64,000 nucleotides of DNA from Arenimonas soli. Its GTDB lineage: Bacteria > Pseudomonadota > Gammaproteobacteria > Xanthomonadales > Xanthomonadaceae. The position numbers were made by a program, and so were the translations under genes. Below are positions 50,072 through 58,842 of this stretch, piece by piece (positions within the stretch are counted from its first letter, which is position 1; each line of letters opens with the position of its first letter). The notes beneath the pieces are model-generated. The model did no database searches. It was not told where the DNA came from and saw nothing but the letters and a program-made list of their open reading frames with translations. Location of the stretch: positions 992,001-1,056,000 of the forward strand of contig NZ_BMKC01000001.1 of NCBI RefSeq assembly GCF_014643775.1, in the 5' to 3' direction.

Positions 50072-50665
50072 TCAGCGCTGGTCGAGTTCGTGGTGGATCA
50101 GCACCACGCACTGGGAGGCGAACAGCATGGTCTTGCCCAGCGTTATCCGCACCGCGCCAAGGCGGTCCAGGGTGTGGAAAGTGTTCTTGGGCATCGGGAT
50201 GTGGTCGGTCAGCAGGAAGCAGGGGTTGCCGGGAAAGGCCTGCTCGCGGATCGGCTTGCCCTTCTTGTCCATCACGTACAGCGGGTGGGTTTCCGCCAGC
50301 TGCTGCACCAGCCGTTCGAAGCTGATCGTCTGCACGGTGACGCCGCTTTCCACCGGGCGGGTTTCTTCCTTGCCCATGCCCCGGGAGGCGTCCAGCGCCT
50401 TGGCGACCTTGGCCAGCAGGGCGGCTTCGTTGAAACCACCGATCTCGTGCATGGCGCTGGCTTCGAACCGGATCGTGCGCGAATAGTCCTGGGTGCTTTC
50501 CAGCACCAGGTACACCACCACGTCGGGCCGGTGCGACTGGGCCACGAAAATGGCGTTCATCAGCGTATGGGCCAGGATCTCCGCATGCGCGTCGCCGCCG
50601 ACCGAAGCCAGTAGTTTGGCGCTGTCCGTGGGGGCCGCCCGGGCCCTGAGTACGAAGGTTCGCAT
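50072..50665 (-). CDS. trmY: TrmY-like SPOUT methyltransferase, tRNA pseudouridine(54) N1-type
   Basis: A 197-residue SPOUT-class methyltransferase. M-R-T-F-V-L-R-A-R opens the family. The knot region has the S-adenosylmethionine site with L-T-D-H-I-P-M and a C-terminal I-T-L-G-K-T-M-L-F-A-S-Q-C-V-V-L-I-H-H-E-L-D. In archaea TrmY methylates N1 of pseudouridine 54. Bacteria normally carry ribothymidine at that position, so the target of this bacterial member may differ. The ATG at 50663-50665 is chosen over an upstream in-frame start that would add 67 unlikely residues. Confidence 0.88.
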   Translation of the reverse strand: MRTFVLRARAAPTDSAKLLASVGGDAHAEILAHTLMNAIFVAQSHRPDVVVYLVLESTQDYSRTIRFEASAMHEIGGFNEAALLAKVAKALDASRGMGKEETRPVESGVTVQTISFERLVQQLAETHPLYVMDKKGKPIREQAFPGNPCFLLTDHIPMPKNTFHTLDRLGAVRITLGKTMLFASQCVVLIHHELDQR

Positions 50666-50693
50666 GGGCCCATTGTCCACGATTGCGGGTTTG

Positions 50694-51797
50694 TCAGCGC
50701 GGGGCCACGTAACCCCCGGGCCGGCCGCGGGGCGAAAGCATGATCTGCCAAAGCTGGATGTTGCGGACCCGGAAGGCCGCCATGCTGGCGGCCAGGTAGT
50801 AACGCCACATGCGCCGGAAACGTTGGTCGTAGCGGGCCGGCAGGCGGTCCCAACCGGCTTCGACATTGTCCCGCCAGGCCTGCAGGGTGCGGTCGTAGTC
50901 GGTGCCGAAGTTGTGCCAGTCTTCCAGCACGAACAGACCCTCGCTGGCAGCGGCTATTTGTGCGGCCGAGGGCAGCATGGAATTGGGGAAGATGTAGCGG
51001 TCGATCCACGGGTCGGTGTGGTTGGTCGAGACGTTCGTGCCGATGGTGTGCAGCAGCGCCAGCCCGTCGGCCGGCAGGCACTGTGCGGCGAGTTGGAAGA
51101 AGCGCCGGTAATTGCGCACGCCAACGTGTTCGAACATGCCGATCGACAGGATCCGGTCCACGGGTTCATCGAAGCTACGGTAGTCCTGCAGCCGGATCTC
51201 GACGGGAAGGCCACGGCACAGCTCGCGGGCATAGTCGGCCTGCTCCCGGGAGATCGTCAGCCCGATGCCGCTCACCCCGTAGCGTTCGGCGGCGAACTTC
51301 AGCGCCTCGCCCCAGCCACAGCCTATGTCGAGCAGTCGCTGTCCCCGGGCGAGTTCCAGCTTCCGGCAGGCCAGGTCCAGTTTGGCTTCCTGGGCAGCGT
51401 CGAGGTTGGCCGCCGTGCGCCAATAGCCGCAGCTGTAGACGAGCCGCTTGCCCAGCATCAGCTGGTAGAGATCGTTGCCCAGGTCGTAATGGCGCTTGCC
51501 GACCACGTAGGCGCGTCGTCGTGATTGCACGTTGATGAGCCAGGCGCGCAACGAGACCCAATAATCGCCCCAGCCCAGCACCTGGCGATTGAGCCGGGCG
51601 GCCAGAAGGCGCGCAAGCAGCCCGTCCAGGGAACCGGTATCCCAGTCCCCGTCCATATAGGACTCACCCAGTCCCAGTGAGCCCTCGGCCAGGACGCGGG
51701 CGAACATCCTCGGGTTCCGTACCTGCAGGTCCCAGGGCCTGTCGCCGTCAAGTTGCACGTCCGCCCGTTGCAGCAAGGCGGAGACTCGGGCTTGCAT
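50694..51797 (-). CDS. cfa: Cyclopropane-fatty-acyl-phospholipid synthase
   Basis: A 367-residue enzyme from the ATG at 51795-51797 behind GGGAGG. It transfers a methylene group from S-adenosylmethionine to unsaturated membrane lipids. The motif L-L-D-I-G-C-G-W-G (about 158-166) binds the cofactor. M-F-E-H-V-G supplies the conserved Glu, H-T-I-G the bicarbonate-binding His, and Y-I-F-P-N the substrate-proximal segment. The Cys corresponding to E. coli Cys354 is Ser in Y-Y-L-A-A-S, a change known to be tolerated. The ends are complete. Confidence 0.93.
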   Translation of the reverse strand: MQARVSALLQRADVQLDGDRPWDLQVRNPRMFARVLAEGSLGLGESYMDGDWDTGSLDGLLARLLAARLNRQVLGWGDYWVSLRAWLINVQSRRRAYVVGKRHYDLGNDLYQLMLGKRLVYSCGYWRTAANLDAAQEAKLDLACRKLELARGQRLLDIGCGWGEALKFAAERYGVSGIGLTISREQADYARELCRGLPVEIRLQDYRSFDEPVDRILSIGMFEHVGVRNYRRFFQLAAQCLPADGLALLHTIGTNVSTNHTDPWIDRYIFPNSMLPSAAQIAAASEGLFVLEDWHNFGTDYDRTLQAWRDNVEAGWDRLPARYDQRFRRMWRYYLAASMAAFRVRNIQLWQIMLSPRGRPGGYVAPR

Positions 51798-51850
51798 ATG
51801 CCCTCCCAATATTGCGTGGGAAGTTGCCTCAGGCTAGCGCAAAAGCCGGT

Positions 51851-52204
51851 TCAGATGTCCAGCACCGGGCGGAACCCGCCGTAGATCATGCGCGCACCGT
51901 CGAGCGGCATGGGATTGGTCTTGGGATCCATGCGCGGGTCTTCCATCATCTTTTTCATGCCGGCGTCGCGGGTTTCCTTGTCGGGCCATTCGATCCAGGA
52001 AAACACCACGGTTTCGTCGTCCTTGCACTGCACGGCGCGCTTGAAATCGGTCTGCTTGCCGTCGGGCACGTCGTCGCCCCAGCACTCGACCACGCGCAGG
52101 GCGCCGAACTCCTTGAAAATGGGGTCGAACTTGCCGGCGAAATCCAGGAAAGCCTGCTTGTTGGCATTGGGTACCGCCAGAACAAAGCCGTCGACATAAC
52201 TCAT
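51851..52204 (-). CDS. DUF1428 family protein
   Basis: A 117-residue protein matching DUF1428 over its whole length. Y-V-D-G-F-V-L-A-V-P, E-C-W-G-D-D-V-P-D-G, V-F-S-W-I-E-W-P-D-K and M-I-Y-G-G-F are the family landmarks. It has a dimeric alpha/beta ferredoxin-like fold in related structures. The function is unknown. It stands alone between the cyclopropane synthase gene and the intergenic region containing a cytochrome c remnant. Confidence 0.9.
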   Translation of the reverse strand: MSYVDGFVLAVPNANKQAFLDFAGKFDPIFKEFGALRVVECWGDDVPDGKQTDFKRAVQCKDDETVVFSWIEWPDKETRDAGMKKMMEDPRMDPKTNPMPLDGARMIYGGFRPVLDI

Positions 52205-52535
52205 GGGGTTTCTCCTGCCATAGCGCGGGGGCGCGGGTCGGATGGCCAGCCTACTGCCGGGCGGCGGGCACCGGAAGTCCCTGCGGCCGGATTCAGGCCA
52301 TCGATCCGTTTCACTTGTTCAATACCGCTAACTGCCCTGGTTGAAGCGGCCTCAGGGGTATCACAAGGTTCGGGGCAGCACCTGAGCCAGCGCGAGGTGC
52401 GCGACATCGTGGCCTGGATGCGGTCGCTGCCCGAGGTGCCCAACGGTGCCCAGTTAGCCACAGGGGCGAAAAAGTCGCCTCTGGCCGTGCATTCCGACCC
52501 TATACTTCCGCGACTCCACCTGCCTCGGATCCTTC
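52205..52535. other. Intergenic region before the flotillin gene
   Basis: About 330 bases with no intact gene. It contains a fragment reading like the end of a cytochrome c (52376-52444). An imperfect hairpin, CAGGGGCGA/TCGCCTCTG (52461-52469 and 52475-52483), lacks a T-run. The remainder shows nothing I can name. Confidence 0.6.
52376..52444 (+). pseudogene. Remnant of a cytochrome c C-terminal helix
   Basis: One frame reads Q-H-L-S-Q-R-E-V-R-D-I-V-A-W-M-R-S-L-P-E-V-P. This is the final helix of class I cytochromes c (a typical form is L-S-x-x-E-I-x-D-I-V-A-Y-L-R-S-L-P). Nothing resembling a CxxCH site or axial Met precedes it within the intergenic region. It is therefore a relic of a deleted gene or a chance match; the strength of the match favours a relic. 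Confidence 0.45.
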
Positions 52536-53960
52536 ATGCTCACTTCGTCCCTGATTCTCATCGGTCTGGCCTCCGCCGCGGGCATCGCCCTGGTGACGGC
52601 CTTCTTCTGGGTCATCGCGTTGCGCCGGGTGGTGCCGGTGAACGAAGTGCACATCGTGCAGACGCGCAAGAACACGGTGTCCTACGGCAAGGGCTTCGAT
52701 TCAAACACCTACTACGAGTGGCCGTCGCGCCTGCCCATGATCGGCCTGACCCGGGTCACGCTGCCGGTGTCGAACTTCGCCATCGACCTGCCGGACTACG
52801 CCGCCTACGACAAGGAACGCGTGCCCTTCCTGGTGCATGTGATGGCCTTCTTCCGCATCAGCGATTCCAATACCGCCGCCCAGCGCGTCGCTTCGTTCGA
52901 AGAGCTCAAGCAGCAGCTCACCGCCATCGTGCAGGGTTCGGTGCGTACCGTGCTGGCCGCGCACGAAATCGACCAGATCATGCTCGACCGCAGCCGCTTC
53001 GGCGAAGCCTTCACCAAGGAAGTGCAGCCGCAGCTGGGTGGCTGGGGCGTGGAGGCGATCAAGAACATCGAACTGATGGACATCCGCGACTCCAAGGACA
53101 GCGACGTCATCCACAACATCATGGCCAAGCGCACCTCGGGGATCGAGCGTGAATCGCGCCTGGTCGTGGCCGACAACAGCCGCCAGGCCGAGATGGCCGA
53201 AATCGCCGCCAAGCGCGAGATCGAGATGTCCCGCCAGCTGGCCGCCGAACAGGTGGGCCTGCGCACGGCCGAAAAGGACAAGAACGTCGGCGTCGCCAAC
53301 GAGCAGGCTTCGCAGCAGGTGAAGGTGCAGCAGCGCGAAACCGCCGCCAAGGAAATGGACGTGGTGCAGGTGAACACCGTGCGCGGCGCCGAAATCGCCC
53401 GCGAGGCAGCGGTCATCGCCGCCGCCCAGGCCAAGGACGTGGCCATCGTGCAGGCCGACGCCGCCAAGCAGGTGGCCGTGGTCTCGGCCGAAGCCAGCAA
53501 GCAGGTGGCCATCGTTTCGGCGGAAGGTAACAAGCAGCAGACCGTGCTTACCGCCGAAGGCCAGCTTGAGGCCGCCAAGCGCAACGCCGAGGGCATCACC
53601 GCCGAGGGCCACGCCAAGGGTGCCGCCGAAACCGCCATCCTGATGGCGCCGGTGGACGCGCAGATCAAGCTGGCCGAGAAGATCGGCGCCGACCAGGGTT
53701 ACCAGAACTACCTGCTGGGCATCCGCAACATCGAAGCCGCCCAGGCCGTGGGCATGGCCCAGGCCGAGGCCCTGAAGTCCGCCGACGTCAAGGTGATCTC
53801 CAACGCCGGTTCGCCGGGCAAGGGCCTGTCGAGCGTGATGGACCTGTTCTCCGCCGACGGCGGCACCGCCATCGCCAGCATGCTCGAGGGCCTGGCGCAG
53901 TCACCCGAAGGCAAGAAGATGCTGGAAAAGTTCGTCAACAAGCCTGAAGAGAAGAAGTAG
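52536..53960 (+). CDS. Flotillin-like SPFH membrane scaffold protein
   Basis: A 474-residue protein with one N-terminal membrane helix (about 5-30) followed by the SPFH domain (about 35-215, with V-P-V-N-E-V-H-I-V-Q and R-F-G-E-A-F-T-K-E-V). A long Ala/Gln/Glu coiled region follows (about 215-410) with near-repeats such as K-Q-V-A-V-V-S-A-E-A-S. The C-terminus (M-L-E-G-L-A-Q-S-P-E-G-K-K-M-L-E) is short and helical. It fits flotillins such as FloT/YuaG, which organise membrane microdomains. No NfeD gene lies beside it. It is followed by a STAS-like gene 14 bases later, probably co-transcribed. Confidence 0.92.
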   Translation: MLTSSLILIGLASAAGIALVTAFFWVIALRRVVPVNEVHIVQTRKNTVSYGKGFDSNTYYEWPSRLPMIGLTRVTLPVSNFAIDLPDYAAYDKERVPFLVHVMAFFRISDSNTAAQRVASFEELKQQLTAIVQGSVRTVLAAHEIDQIMLDRSRFGEAFTKEVQPQLGGWGVEAIKNIELMDIRDSKDSDVIHNIMAKRTSGIERESRLVVADNSRQAEMAEIAAKREIEMSRQLAAEQVGLRTAEKDKNVGVANEQASQQVKVQQRETAAKEMDVVQVNTVRGAEIAREAAVIAAAQAKDVAIVQADAAKQVAVVSAEASKQVAIVSAEGNKQQTVLTAEGQLEAAKRNAEGITAEGHAKGAAETAILMAPVDAQIKLAEKIGADQGYQNYLLGIRNIEAAQAVGMAQAEALKSADVKVISNAGSPGKGLSSVMDLFSADGGTAIASMLEGLAQSPEGKKMLEKFVNKPEEKK

Positions 53961-53974
53961 GGCCGGGAGCGTCC

Positions 53975-54355
53975 GTGGCCGACCAGATCCGCGCCATCCA
54001 GATCGACGGTGAAATGACCTTCGCGCAGGCCGTGGACGACGTCGATGCGTGCATCCGCCAGGCCCGTGAGGAAGGTGTCCGGCGCCTGCTCGTGGACCTG
54101 CGCGGGATGTCGGGATTCAGGAAGCCCGACGTCGTGGCGCGCCTGGGCATGGTGCGGCGCTGGGCGGCCACGGCACAGGGCCGGGTCAAGGTGGCCTTCG
54201 TTAGCCCCGCCGAGCTCAACGACGGTGAACGCTTCGACGTCGTGCTGGCCCGGTCCCTCGCCTTCGAAGGCGATGTTTTCGAACAAGAGGAAGACGCCCG
54301 CCACTGGCTTGAGCAGACGCCTTCGCTCTGGACTGGCTCGCCGCCGGAGTTCTAG
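53975..54355 (+). CDS. STAS/SpoIIAA-like small protein
   Basis: A 126-residue protein starting at GTG 53975 with GGGAG upstream. Alternating strands and helices (G-E-M-T-F-A-Q-A-V-D-D-V, R-L-L-V-D-L-R-G-M, V-K-V-A-F-V-S) fit the SpoIIAA-like/STAS-related fold (COG4876 or similar), with an L-L-V-D-L strand in the right place. The role is unknown; it may act with the flotillin encoded immediately upstream. Confidence 0.75.
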   Translation: MADQIRAIQIDGEMTFAQAVDDVDACIRQAREEGVRRLLVDLRGMSGFRKPDVVARLGMVRRWAATAQGRVKVAFVSPAELNDGERFDVVLARSLAFEGDVFEQEEDARHWLEQTPSLWTGSPPEF

Positions 54356-54413
54356 CGCAGACCCTGGTCGCGGGCGGCGCTAGACTGGCCACCCAAGCCG
54401 CTGGCGGTCCGAG

Positions 54414-56690
54414 ATGGCGAAAGACCTCAAATCCAAGGTGCCTGGTATCGAGCCCTTCGAAGGCCCGGCCGGGGGCTGGTCGGCGCTGGGCTCGGTGGCG
54501 CGGGTGCTGAAGGACCAGATGGCGGTGGGTCGCGAGACCGCCGCGTTGCGCAAGGTCAACCAGCCTGCGGGGTTCGATTGCCCCGGCTGCGCCTGGCCCG
54601 ACCCGAAACACACCTCGTCCTTCGAGTTCTGCGAGAACGGCGCCAAGGCCGTTGCCTGGGAAGCCACCGGCAAGCGCGCCACGCCGGCGCTTTTCGCGAA
54701 AAGCACGGTGTCGCAGCTATGGCAGTGGACCGACCACGCGCTCGAAGATGCCGGCCGGCTGACCGAGCCGATGGCCTACGACGCCGCCAGCGACCGCTAC
54801 CTGCCGATCGGCTGGGACGAGGCCTTTGCCCGCATTGGCACGGCGCTGCGGGCGCTGCCCGACCCGGACATGGCCGAGTTCTACACCTCGGGCCGCACCT
54901 CCAACGAGGCCGCCTTCCTGTACCAGCTGATGGTGCGCGAGTTCGGCACCAACAATTTCCCCGACTGTTCGAACCTCTGCCACGAGGCCACCTCGGTGGC
55001 GCTGCCGCAGTCGATCGGCGTCGGCAAGGGCACGGTGACGCTGGACGATTTCGCGCTGTGCGACGCGCTTTTCAGCTTCGGCCACAACCCGGGCACCAAC
55101 CATCCGCGCATGCTGTCCACGCTGCGCGAACTGTCGCTGCGCGGCGTGCCGATCATCGCCGTCAACCCGCTGCGCGAGCGCGGCCTGGAACGTTTCGCCT
55201 CGCCCCAGCATCCGACCGAAATGCTGGGCGGGCAGGGCACACCCATTGCGCAGACCTACTACCAGGTGAAGATCGGCGGCGACGTCGCTTTCCTCAAGGG
55301 CATGATGAAGTGGCTGGTGGCCAACAACGCCCTGGACCACGCCTTCATCGCCGAACACACCAACGGCATCGAAGCGCTGTGCCAGGACCTCGATGCCACG
55401 TCCTGGGACGACATCGTCGCCACCTCCGGCCTGGCCCGCGATGACATCGAAGCCGCGGCCAGGGTCTACGCAAGCGCCGAACGCGTGATCGTCTGCTACG
55501 GCATGGGCATGACCCAGCACCGCTTCGGCACCCGCAACGTGCACCAACTGGCGAACCTGCTGCTGCTTCGCGGCAACATCGGCAAGCCCGGGGCCGGCAT
55601 CGCGCCCATCCGCGGCCATTCCAACGTGCAGGGCGACCGGACGGTGGGCATTACAGAAAAGCCGACGCCGGCTCTGGCCGAAGCCATCAGGCGCACCTAC
55701 GGCTTCGACGTCCCGTTGGCCCATGGCCACGACTCGGTGGCGGCGGTGCGCGCCATTCGCGACGGTCGTTCCAGGGCGCTGGTCTGCCTGGGCGGCAACC
55801 TGGCGGTGGCGATCTCCGACCCGGACATCACCTTCCAGGCGATGCGAAAGCTCGACCTGGCGGTGCACATCGCCACCAAGCTCAACCGATCGCACCTGAT
55901 CACGGCGAAAGAATCAATCCTGCTGCCCTGCCTGGGCCGCACCGAAGTGGACCTCACGGCCCGCGGGCCGCAGTTCGTCACCGTCGAAGATTCGATGTCG
56001 ATGGTGCATGCCTCGCAGGGTGGGCTGAAGCCGGCCTCGCCGTGGCTCAAGTCCGAACCGGCCATCGTCGCCGGCATCGCCAAGGCCCTGCTGCCTGGTT
56101 CTAGGGTGGACTGGGACCACCTGGTGGCCGACTACGACCGCATCCGCGACGGCATCGAAGCGGTGTTCCCGATCTTCCACGACTTCAACCGGCGCGTGCG
56201 CGAGCCCGGCGGCTTCCGGCTTTACGTGGGCGCTTCGGTGCGCGACTGGGGCGAGGGCGGCAGGGCCCGTTTCCTGGTTTCCCCTGGCTTGAACGAAGAC
56301 CTGCGCCTGCAGGGCGACGGCGTGCTTACGCTGACCACCGTGCGCTCGCACGACCAGTACAACACCACCATCTACGGCTACTCCGACCGCTATCGCGGCG
56401 TCGAGGGCCGTCGCGACATCGTTCTCATCAGCGCCCAGGACCTGCGCGACCGAGGCTTGGCGCATGGCGACCGCATCGACGTCGAGTCCTGCCTGGAATC
56501 GGCCGAAGACCCCGGCGTCCGCGCCGTGCGCGGTTTCACGGCGGTGGAATACGACCTGCCGCGCGGATCGGTGGCCATGTACTTCCCCGAAGGCAACGTG
56601 CTGGTGCCGCTGGACTGCCACGATGCCCACTCCGGCACGCCCGGCTACAAGTCCGTTCCCGTGCGCATCCGCGCGACTGCCGATGTCTGA
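54414..56690 (+). CDS. FdhF/YdeP-family molybdopterin oxidoreductase
   Basis: A 758-residue cytosolic molybdenum or tungsten enzyme of the YdeP branch of formate dehydrogenase-like proteins. C-P-G-C (56-59) and Cys73 are the iron-sulfur cysteines that can be seen; a clear fourth ligand is lacking. Cys189 in N-L-C-H-E-A-T-S lies where formate dehydrogenases carry the metal-binding Sec or Cys. C-terminal R-S-H-D-Q-Y-N-T-T-I-Y-G binds the pyranopterin. Substrate is unknown; E. coli YdeP contributes to acid resistance. The stop overlaps the fdhD start by eight bases, which ties it to sulfuration by FdhD. Confidence 0.9.
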   Translation: MAKDLKSKVPGIEPFEGPAGGWSALGSVARVLKDQMAVGRETAALRKVNQPAGFDCPGCAWPDPKHTSSFEFCENGAKAVAWEATGKRATPALFAKSTVSQLWQWTDHALEDAGRLTEPMAYDAASDRYLPIGWDEAFARIGTALRALPDPDMAEFYTSGRTSNEAAFLYQLMVREFGTNNFPDCSNLCHEATSVALPQSIGVGKGTVTLDDFALCDALFSFGHNPGTNHPRMLSTLRELSLRGVPIIAVNPLRERGLERFASPQHPTEMLGGQGTPIAQTYYQVKIGGDVAFLKGMMKWLVANNALDHAFIAEHTNGIEALCQDLDATSWDDIVATSGLARDDIEAAARVYASAERVIVCYGMGMTQHRFGTRNVHQLANLLLLRGNIGKPGAGIAPIRGHSNVQGDRTVGITEKPTPALAEAIRRTYGFDVPLAHGHDSVAAVRAIRDGRSRALVCLGGNLAVAISDPDITFQAMRKLDLAVHIATKLNRSHLITAKESILLPCLGRTEVDLTARGPQFVTVEDSMSMVHASQGGLKPASPWLKSEPAIVAGIAKALLPGSRVDWDHLVADYDRIRDGIEAVFPIFHDFNRRVREPGGFRLYVGASVRDWGEGGRARFLVSPGLNEDLRLQGDGVLTLTTVRSHDQYNTTIYGYSDRYRGVEGRRDIVLISAQDLRDRGLAHGDRIDVESCLESAEDPGVRAVRGFTAVEYDLPRGSVAMYFPEGNVLVPLDCHDAHSGTPGYKSVPVRIRATADV

Positions 56691-57495
56691 GGCCGGCCGC
56701 CGCCGCGAGGGCCTGGCCGAACGCAGCGTGCTGGACCTGCAGGGCGGGCAGGTCAGCCCGCGTCAGGACCAACTGGCCGAGGAAGTGCCCGTGGCCCTGG
56801 AATTCGACGGTGTGCCCTACGCGGTGATGATGGTTTCGCCGGGTGACCTGGAGGACTTCGCCCACGGCTTCTCGCTGACCGAGCTTGGACTGGGCACCGA
56901 CGACCTGCTGGGCATCGAAGTCCAGCCCGAACTCGAAGGCTGGCGCATCCGGATTGGCACGCGCGAACCGCAAGCCTTCCAGGCCCGCCATCTGCTCGGC
57001 CGCAGCGGCTGCGGCCTGTGCGGCAGCCGCGACCTGGAGCACGTACTGCGGCGCCCGGGGCTGGTGGGGCAGGGGCCAGTCATCAGCGCCGGAGCCCTGG
57101 AAACCGCGCTGCACGCCCTGCAGCGTCGCCAGCCGATGAACGCCGCCACCGGCGGCCTGCACGCCGCGGCCTGGTGCGACGTGGCCGGACGCCTGCAGCT
57201 TGTACGTGAAGACATTGGGCGCCACAACGCGCTCGACAAGCTGGTGGGGGCGATGCAGGGCCAGTCACTCTCAACGACGGACGGTTTTGCCGTGATCACC
57301 AGCCGCGCTAGTTATGAAATCGCCATGAAGGCGGCGGCTGCGGGCATCACACTGATCGCCGCGGTGTCGGCGCCCACGGCCCTGGCGGTCGACCTGGCCC
57401 GGGCCTGCGGGCTGACCCTGGTCGGCTTCGCGCGGCCGGGGCGGCAGGTCCTCTACAGCCATCCACAACGTTTCGAGGGCGCCGGTCCGGCGTGA
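56683..57495 (+). CDS. fdhD: Formate dehydrogenase accessory sulfurtransferase FdhD
   Basis: A 270-residue accessory protein that passes sulfur from a cysteine desulfurase to the molybdenum cofactor before insertion into formate dehydrogenase-like enzymes. The catalytic pair is Cys110 and Cys113 (G-C-G-L-C-G). R-E-D-I-G-R-H-N-A-L-D-K-L and T-S-R-A-S-Y-E-I are conserved family blocks. It overlaps the FdhF/YdeP gene by eight bases, so the pair is co-translated and presumably functionally linked. Confidence 0.94.
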   Translation: MSEAGRRREGLAERSVLDLQGGQVSPRQDQLAEEVPVALEFDGVPYAVMMVSPGDLEDFAHGFSLTELGLGTDDLLGIEVQPELEGWRIRIGTREPQAFQARHLLGRSGCGLCGSRDLEHVLRRPGLVGQGPVISAGALETALHALQRRQPMNAATGGLHAAAWCDVAGRLQLVREDIGRHNALDKLVGAMQGQSLSTTDGFAVITSRASYEIAMKAAAAGITLIAAVSAPTALAVDLARACGLTLVGFARPGRQVLYSHPQRFEGAGPA

Positions 57496-57505
57496 GGGGA
57501 AGTCC

Positions 57506-58765
57506 ATGGGCGTGAAGTACGCGTGGCTGGCGGTGGTCGCGCTGTTCCTGGCGGGCTGCAACAGCAGCCACTACGAGGAACCCGAGATCCAGGGCAACCC
57601 GGGCCTGGTGCAGCACGACGAGGGGGCCGACTTCGTGGTGCTCACCCAGCTCGAGGAGGTGCGCGAGGTGAAGGTGGGCGGGGGCCGCCACAGCATCACG
57701 ATGTTCCGCAAGGACACCTACTTCCATTTCGACCTCAGCGCCTACGACGGCGCCACGCTTGAACCCAGCTGGACCCTGCGCCTGGCGACCTACGGCGACC
57801 CCGACCTCAAGCCGTTCCAGCGTTACCCTTCGAAGGTGGTGGGCTCGTCGGTAAGTGGCCGCATGCTGGGCAAGGACGGCAATCGCATCTGGCTGCTGAT
57901 CGACAGCGCCCCCTACGTGGTCGACGCCACCCGCGGTGAACTTGTCCTGGGTCCGGACGCCTTGCTGGACGCGCAGCCCTCGCTCGAAGGCCTGCTGCCC
58001 ACCGATGCGCGCTTCTGGAAATTCGACCGCGGCCCGGTGGTCACCCTGGCCGATGGCCGCACGGTGCGCCTGGCGGGCGAATCGCTGGCCATCGAAGACT
58101 GGGCGCCGCCACCGGCGAAGAAGGTCGAGCTGCCCACCCGGGCCAACGGCATGCCGCGGATCATCCCCACGCCGCCGATGCAGCCCAAGGTGCGGCACGT
58201 GCCGCGCGACGACCGCCGCTGGCTGGCCCTGCTCGCCGACAGCGAAGCCCTGGACGCCGTGAACGACGAGAATGGCAACAAGGCGAGCTACCCGTATTCG
58301 ATCGCCGACCAGGGGCCGATGGCGCGGCGCCGGTTCCACGAGGTCCGGCTGGACGAAACCGTGCGCTTCGAAGAGCGCCTGCTGCGCATCGTCGCCGCCG
58401 AGTCCGTGCCGGATTCGCCGGTGCTGCTGCGCGCCCGCTTCGTGCGCGACCCGTTCACCGGCGAAGCCATGCCCACCGACAACGGCGACCTGCTGGTGCT
58501 GCACACCGACCGCGTGGACGACGCCGGCACGCTGCAGCTGGCGCGCCTGGGCCAGGACCTGCAGCCGCGCTGGCAGGCGGCGCTGCCGCTGGGCGACGAA
58601 AGCGGGTTCGGCGCCCGTTTCTGGCCGGCGGGCGACCACCTGGTGTTCTACGGCTGGAAGACCACCGTCAAGAACCACGTGCTCGACCGCAGGCCGCACG
58701 TGGTCAGCGTGTCCCTGGCGGACGGCCGCGTGGTTGCGCGCAACCTCGCCGAACGGGCGCAGTAG
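57506..58765 (+). CDS. Lipoprotein of the PA2928 type, unknown function
   Basis: A 419-residue protein with a lipoprotein signal ending F-L-A-G-C (Cys18). The mature part is beta-rich with repeated strand pairs (R-I-W-L-L-I-D, V-V-T-L-A-D-G-R-T-V-R-L, L-L-V-L-H-T-D-R, H-L-V-F-Y-G-W), suggesting a beta-propeller. It matches my recollection of PA2928-type lipoproteins of Pseudomonas, but no function is established. It begins 11 bases after fdhD. Confidence 0.75.
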   Translation: MGVKYAWLAVVALFLAGCNSSHYEEPEIQGNPGLVQHDEGADFVVLTQLEEVREVKVGGGRHSITMFRKDTYFHFDLSAYDGATLEPSWTLRLATYGDPDLKPFQRYPSKVVGSSVSGRMLGKDGNRIWLLIDSAPYVVDATRGELVLGPDALLDAQPSLEGLLPTDARFWKFDRGPVVTLADGRTVRLAGESLAIEDWAPPPAKKVELPTRANGMPRIIPTPPMQPKVRHVPRDDRRWLALLADSEALDAVNDENGNKASYPYSIADQGPMARRRFHEVRLDETVRFEERLLRIVAAESVPDSPVLLRARFVRDPFTGEAMPTDNGDLLVLHTDRVDDAGTLQLARLGQDLQPRWQAALPLGDESGFGARFWPAGDHLVFYGWKTTVKNHVLDRRPHVVSVSLADGRVVARNLAERAQ

Positions 58766-58842
58766 GCGCGGCCGGGCCGCGAGCCCGTTCGCGGGGCGTT
58801 ACGGGCGCGGGTGATATCGTTGGCCGCGAATCCAGACCCACG

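Noticed and set aside
52461-52483. Hairpin as rho-independent terminator
   Set aside because: The stem is imperfect and no T-run follows on either strand.
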